Shown here: piece by piece, positions 5,230 through 6,909 of the stretch
Layout of the letters: every line of letters starts with the position of its first letter
How positions within the stretch are numbered: the first letter of the stretch is position 1
Source: an uncultured Collinsella sp.
GTDB taxonomy: Bacteria; Actinomycetota; Coriobacteriia; Coriobacteriales; Coriobacteriaceae
Length of the DNA stretch: 6,909 bases
NCBI GenBank assembly: GCA_900551305.1
Contig: URVK01000081.1
Location: forward strand, 1 to 6,909
Direction of reading: 5' to 3'
Notes under the pieces: model-generated
What the model saw: only the letters and a program-made list of their open reading frames with translations
What the model was told of the DNA's origin: nothing
The model's database searches: none
Program-made: the position numbers and the translations under genes

Positions 5230-5272
5230 CTTCCGAAAATCATCGGACTCAGATTGTACACACCTTCGGAAG
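5230..5272 (+). promoter_or_regulatory. Leader stem that covers the EIIA ribosome-binding site
   Basis: CTTCCGAA (5230-5237) is the exact reverse complement of TTCGGAAG (5265-5272). The 3' arm includes most of the EIIA Shine-Dalgarno site GGAAGGG (5268-5274), 8 bp before the ATG at 5283. Folding would hide the site and lower translation. The 27-nt loop is long, so a second factor or structure would decide stability. A small GGGC-GAGC-GCCC hairpin (5213-5224) lies just upstream. Confidence 0.5.
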
Positions 5273-5282
5273 GGAAATTTGA

Positions 5283-5726
5283 ATGGTTGGCTTTATTCTT
5301 ACCGGTCATGGACAGTTCGCACCCGGCCTTGCAAGCGCTATCGCTATGGTTGCCGGCGACCAGCCTGCTTTTACCGTCGTTCCTTTTGAGGGCGACCAGG
5401 CTGCTTCCTACGGTGAGGATCTCCGCGCCGCTATTACCGCCATGCGCGAGGAGTGCGATGGCGTGCTCGTCTTTACCGACCTGCTTGGCGGCACCCCGTT
5501 CAACCAGTCGATGATGATTGCCCAGGATGTCGACAATGTCGAGGTTCTGACCGGCACTAACCTTCCCATGGTTATTGAGCTTCTGTTCCTCCGCGGCAAC
5601 GCCACGCTCGCCGAGCTTGGCGAGCAGGCCGTGACCGTTGGCCAGACGGGCATCACCGCCCAGACGGTCGCATCCGTTGCCGACTCCGAGGAAGAGGATA
5701 TCTTCGGCGACGAGGACGGCATCTAA
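5283..5726 (+). CDS. PTS mannose-family EIIA component
   Basis: This 147-residue cytoplasmic protein receives phosphate from HPr and passes it to EIIB during sugar uptake. It starts MVGFILTGHGQFAPGLASA; His9 in TGHG is the predicted phosphorylated residue. Asp66 in FTDLLGGTPFN (64-74) and GTNLPM (91-96) match the family's active-site surroundings. It is a single-domain EIIA, as in AgaF-like proteins, not the EIIAB fusion of E. coli ManX. After about residue 125 the tail becomes acidic (DSEEEDIFGDEDG, 134-146), perhaps a remnant linker. GGAAGGG (5268-5274) is the ribosome-binding site. Its TAA overlaps the yajC ATG by one base (TAATG), so the two are coupled. It is the first gene of the PTS operon. 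Confidence 0.95.
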   Translation: MVGFILTGHGQFAPGLASAIAMVAGDQPAFTVVPFEGDQAASYGEDLRAAITAMREECDGVLVFTDLLGGTPFNQSMMIAQDVDNVEVLTGTNLPMVIELLFLRGNATLAELGEQAVTVGQTGITAQTVASVADSEEEDIFGDEDGI

Positions 5727-6007
5727 TGGCCGATTTCGGAGCCAACGTCCTGAGCTCCTCGGTCGCCCTTTTAGGCCTGCTTGTCATCATGGGCTTGATT
5801 TACACCATCTGGTCGCAAATCAACATGAAGAAGAAGCAAAAGTACTTCAAGGAGCTGCACACCGAGCTCAAGCCGGGTCAGGAGGTTCTTTTCGCCGGCG
5901 GTATCTACGGAACCGTCAAAGGCATCGAAGGCGAGAAGGTCCAGATCAAAGTCCGATCCGGAGCCGTCGTAGATGTTTCGCGTTACGCGATTCAGGAGAT
6001 CAAGTAA
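5726..6007 (+). CDS. yajC: YajC-like protein inside the PTS operon
   Basis: This 93-residue protein has one membrane helix at about 11-30 and a positively charged segment NMKKKQKYF (33-41), followed by the YajC core LKPGQEVLFAGGIYGTV (48-64) with the conserved G-(Q/D)-x-V and GGIYG residues. The last segment, VVDVSRYAIQEIK, matches the family end. YajC is an accessory part of the Sec translocon (SecDF-YajC). Here it is not beside secDF but between EIIA and EIIB, starting one base inside the EIIA stop, so it is certainly co-expressed with the transporter. Similar placement occurs in hexosamine/glycosaminoglycan PTS operons of streptococci (from memory). It may help insert or assemble the EIIC/EIID membrane subunits; that role is inference. 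Whether the genome has a second, secDF-linked yajC cannot be seen. Confidence 0.92.
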   Translation: MADFGANVLSSSVALLGLLVIMGLIYTIWSQINMKKKQKYFKELHTELKPGQEVLFAGGIYGTVKGIEGEKVQIKVRSGAVVDVSRYAIQEIK

Positions 6008-6043
6008 CTGTCGTCAGCAAATAACGAAAGGAAGCTGATCAAC

Positions 6044-6526
6044 ATGGCAGAACCCAACATTCTTCTTACCCGCATCGATAACCGACTGGTTCATGGTCAG
6101 GTTGCCACCCAGTGGAACTCCACTCTGGGCTCCAACCTCATCCTCGTCGCCAACGACGACGTGGCGACCAACACCATGCGCCAGAACCTCATGAAGATGG
6201 CCGCTCCCGCCGGCGTCGCTACGCGTTTCTTCTCTCTGCAGAAGACCATCGACGTCATTGGCAAGGCGAGCCCGCGCCAGAAGATCTTCATCGTGGCCGA
6301 AACACCGGAAGACGTGCTTACGCTCGTCAAGGGCGGTGTGCCTATAAAGAAGGTAAACATCGGCAACATGCACATGTCGGAAGGAAAACGCCAAGTCGCC
6401 ACCTCCGTCGCAGTTAACGACGAGGATGTCGCTGCGTTTAAAGAGCTGCAGGAATTGGGGGTGGAGTTGGAGATCAGGCGCGTTCCGAGCACGCCTGTTG
6501 AGGACACGAGCAAGCTCTTCTCGTAA
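6044..6526 (+). CDS. PTS mannose-family EIIB component, Aga (hexosamine)-like
   Basis: This 160-residue cytoplasmic protein takes phosphate from EIIA and phosphorylates the sugar carried by EIIC/EIID. His17 in RIDNRLVHGQV (10-20) is the predicted phosphorylated residue. The VANDDVA (35-41), QKTIDVI (66-72) and NIGNMHMSEGKRQVA (105-119) segments look most like the GalNAc-type EIIB proteins (AgaV/AgaB) of this family, rather than the mannose/glucose type, so an amino sugar such as N-acetylgalactosamine or a related host-glycan product is the best guess. The ribosome-binding site AAAGGAAG (6027-6034) is 9 bp upstream. The gap after yajC is 36 bp. Substrate prediction from similarity by eye is uncertain. 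Confidence 0.95.
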   Translation: MAEPNILLTRIDNRLVHGQVATQWNSTLGSNLILVANDDVATNTMRQNLMKMAAPAGVATRFFSLQKTIDVIGKASPRQKIFIVAETPEDVLTLVKGGVPIKKVNIGNMHMSEGKRQVATSVAVNDEDVAAFKELQELGVELEIRRVPSTPVEDTSKLFS

Positions 6527-6537
6527 TCCTCGTGATC

Positions 6538-6593
6538 CACGTTGTCAGGAGTGAAACCCTGACGTTCTGTACGTGATATCCAAAGTGCGTACA
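6538..6593 (+). other. Two alternative hairpins between EIIB and EIIC
   Basis: GTCAGG (6544-6549) pairs with CCTGAC (6558-6563), with outer help from CACGT (6538-6542) and ACGTG (6571-6575). A second stem, TGTACG (6568-6573) with CGTACA (6588-6593), shares bases 6571-6573 with that outer pairing. No long U-run follows, so a processing or mRNA-stability element that sets the ratio of EIIB to EIIC is more likely than a terminator. Confidence 0.5.
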
Positions 6594-6616
6594 TTCATTT
6601 TGAAAGGAGGAGCAAG

Positions 6617-6909
6617 ATGGAATACTCGATCATCCAGATCGCTCTGGTCTTCGTCGTCACGTTCATCGCGGCAATCGACCAGTTTGACTTCCTCGAGTCT
6701 CTCTATCAGCCCATCGTCACAGGCGCCGTCATCGGTCTTATCCTTGGCGACCTCAACACCGGTCTTCTCGTGGGTGGTACTTATCAGCTCATGACGATCG
6801 GCAACATGCCGATCGGAGGCGCTCAGCCGCCTAACGCCGTCATTGGCGGCATCATGGCAGCCATTCTCGCTATCGCTACGGGTCTCGAGCCCAACGCGGC
6901 AGTCGGCCT
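6617..6909 (+). CDS. PTS mannose-family EIIC component (5' part, truncated by window end)
   Basis: An ATG at 6617 preceded by AAAGGAGG (6603-6610, 6 bp away) opens a frame that stays open to the end of the window, giving 97 residues. It begins MEYSIIQIALVFVVTFIAAI, a first membrane helix, then IVTGAVIGLILGDLNTGLLV (33-52), whose GLxxGD pattern is typical of EIIC, and GGTYQLMTIGN (53-63) with GGAQPPNAVIGG (67-78), matching the conserved transport region. EIIC forms the sugar path with EIID, whose gene is expected just downstream. The truncation is due to the window limit, not a mutation. Full mannose-family EIIC proteins are about 260 residues, so around 160 are missing. Confidence 0.95.
   Translation, partial: MEYSIIQIALVFVVTFIAAIDQFDFLESLYQPIVTGAVIGLILGDLNTGLLVGGTYQLMTIGNMPIGGAQPPNAVIGGIMAAILAIATGLEPNAAVG

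Larger units (their letters stand above)
4619..5282. other. AT-rich, repeat-rich non-coding control region
   Basis: About 660 bp between the divergent DUF2975 cassette and the PTS operon hold no convincing gene. The stretch is much more AT-rich than the coding parts and contains at least eight short dyads, a 15-bp repeat with one mismatch, two LacI-operator-like sites and six ACGGT/ACCGT half-sites (4836, 4849, 5014, 5054, 5068, 5093, each the first base). I read it as the regulatory region of the PTS operon plus its 5' leader. The part 4681-4800 shows fewer elements: a TGAGCT-ATT-AGCTCA dyad (4687-4701) and a direct repeat ATCGCGC (4761 and 4777). Confidence 0.7.

Noticed and set aside
5100..5282. 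A sigma-54 promoter for the mannose-family PTS operon
   Set aside because: I found no GG-N10-GC type -24/-12 element at a fitting distance, and actinobacteria generally lack sigma-54.
5254..5514. An alternative frame overlapping the start of EIIA
   Set aside because: It is out of frame with the clear EIIA protein, and its Ser/Leu/Pro-rich translation has no family features.

Overview
The window looks like a chromosomal segment of a high-GC Gram-positive gut bacterium, most likely an actinobacterium of the Coriobacteriia (Collinsella or a close relative). This is inferred from GC-rich codon use, strong GGAGG-type ribosome-binding sites, long shadow reading frames opposite the genes, and a mannose-family PTS operon that contains yajC. 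I could not confirm the taxonomy by a search.

Left part (1-2322, + strand): a tight run with very short intergenic gaps. It holds the last codons of a gene with a His/Cys-rich tail, a small multi-spanning membrane protein of unknown function, a HEAT-repeat-like protein, and a decarboxylating dehydrogenase with the features of an NAD-dependent isocitrate dehydrogenase. A GC-rich hairpin (2382-2410) follows. Next comes a single gene (2449-3534) for a protein with a very acidic cytoplasmic N-terminus, one membrane anchor and an extracytoplasmic helical domain that distantly resembles SurA/PrsA chaperone N-domains. The 3' end of this gene lies in a 43-bp tandem duplication, followed by a strong intrinsic terminator (3620-3658).

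Middle (3692-4579, - strand): a two-gene cassette, convergent with the previous gene. It encodes a DUF2975 four-helix membrane protein and a small YozG-type Cro/CI repressor. A perfect 16-bp palindrome overlaps the likely -10 box of the cassette, which suggests autoregulation. The codon use is less GC-biased than that of the flanking genes.

Right part (4619-6909, + strand): about 660 bp of AT-rich non-coding DNA with many dyads and repeated ACGGT-type half-sites, then a PTS operon: EIIA, YajC, EIIB and the beginning of EIIC, which runs off the window. The EIIB resembles the N-acetylgalactosamine/hexosamine (Aga) branch of the mannose family. EIIA His9 and EIIB His17 are the predicted phosphorylated residues. 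The 5' leader can form a stem that covers the EIIA ribosome-binding site, and a hairpin region separates EIIB from EIIC.

I see no CRISPR array, tRNA, rRNA, IS element or phage gene. The most unusual features are the repeat-rich control region before the PTS operon and the recent-looking tandem duplication over a stop codon.
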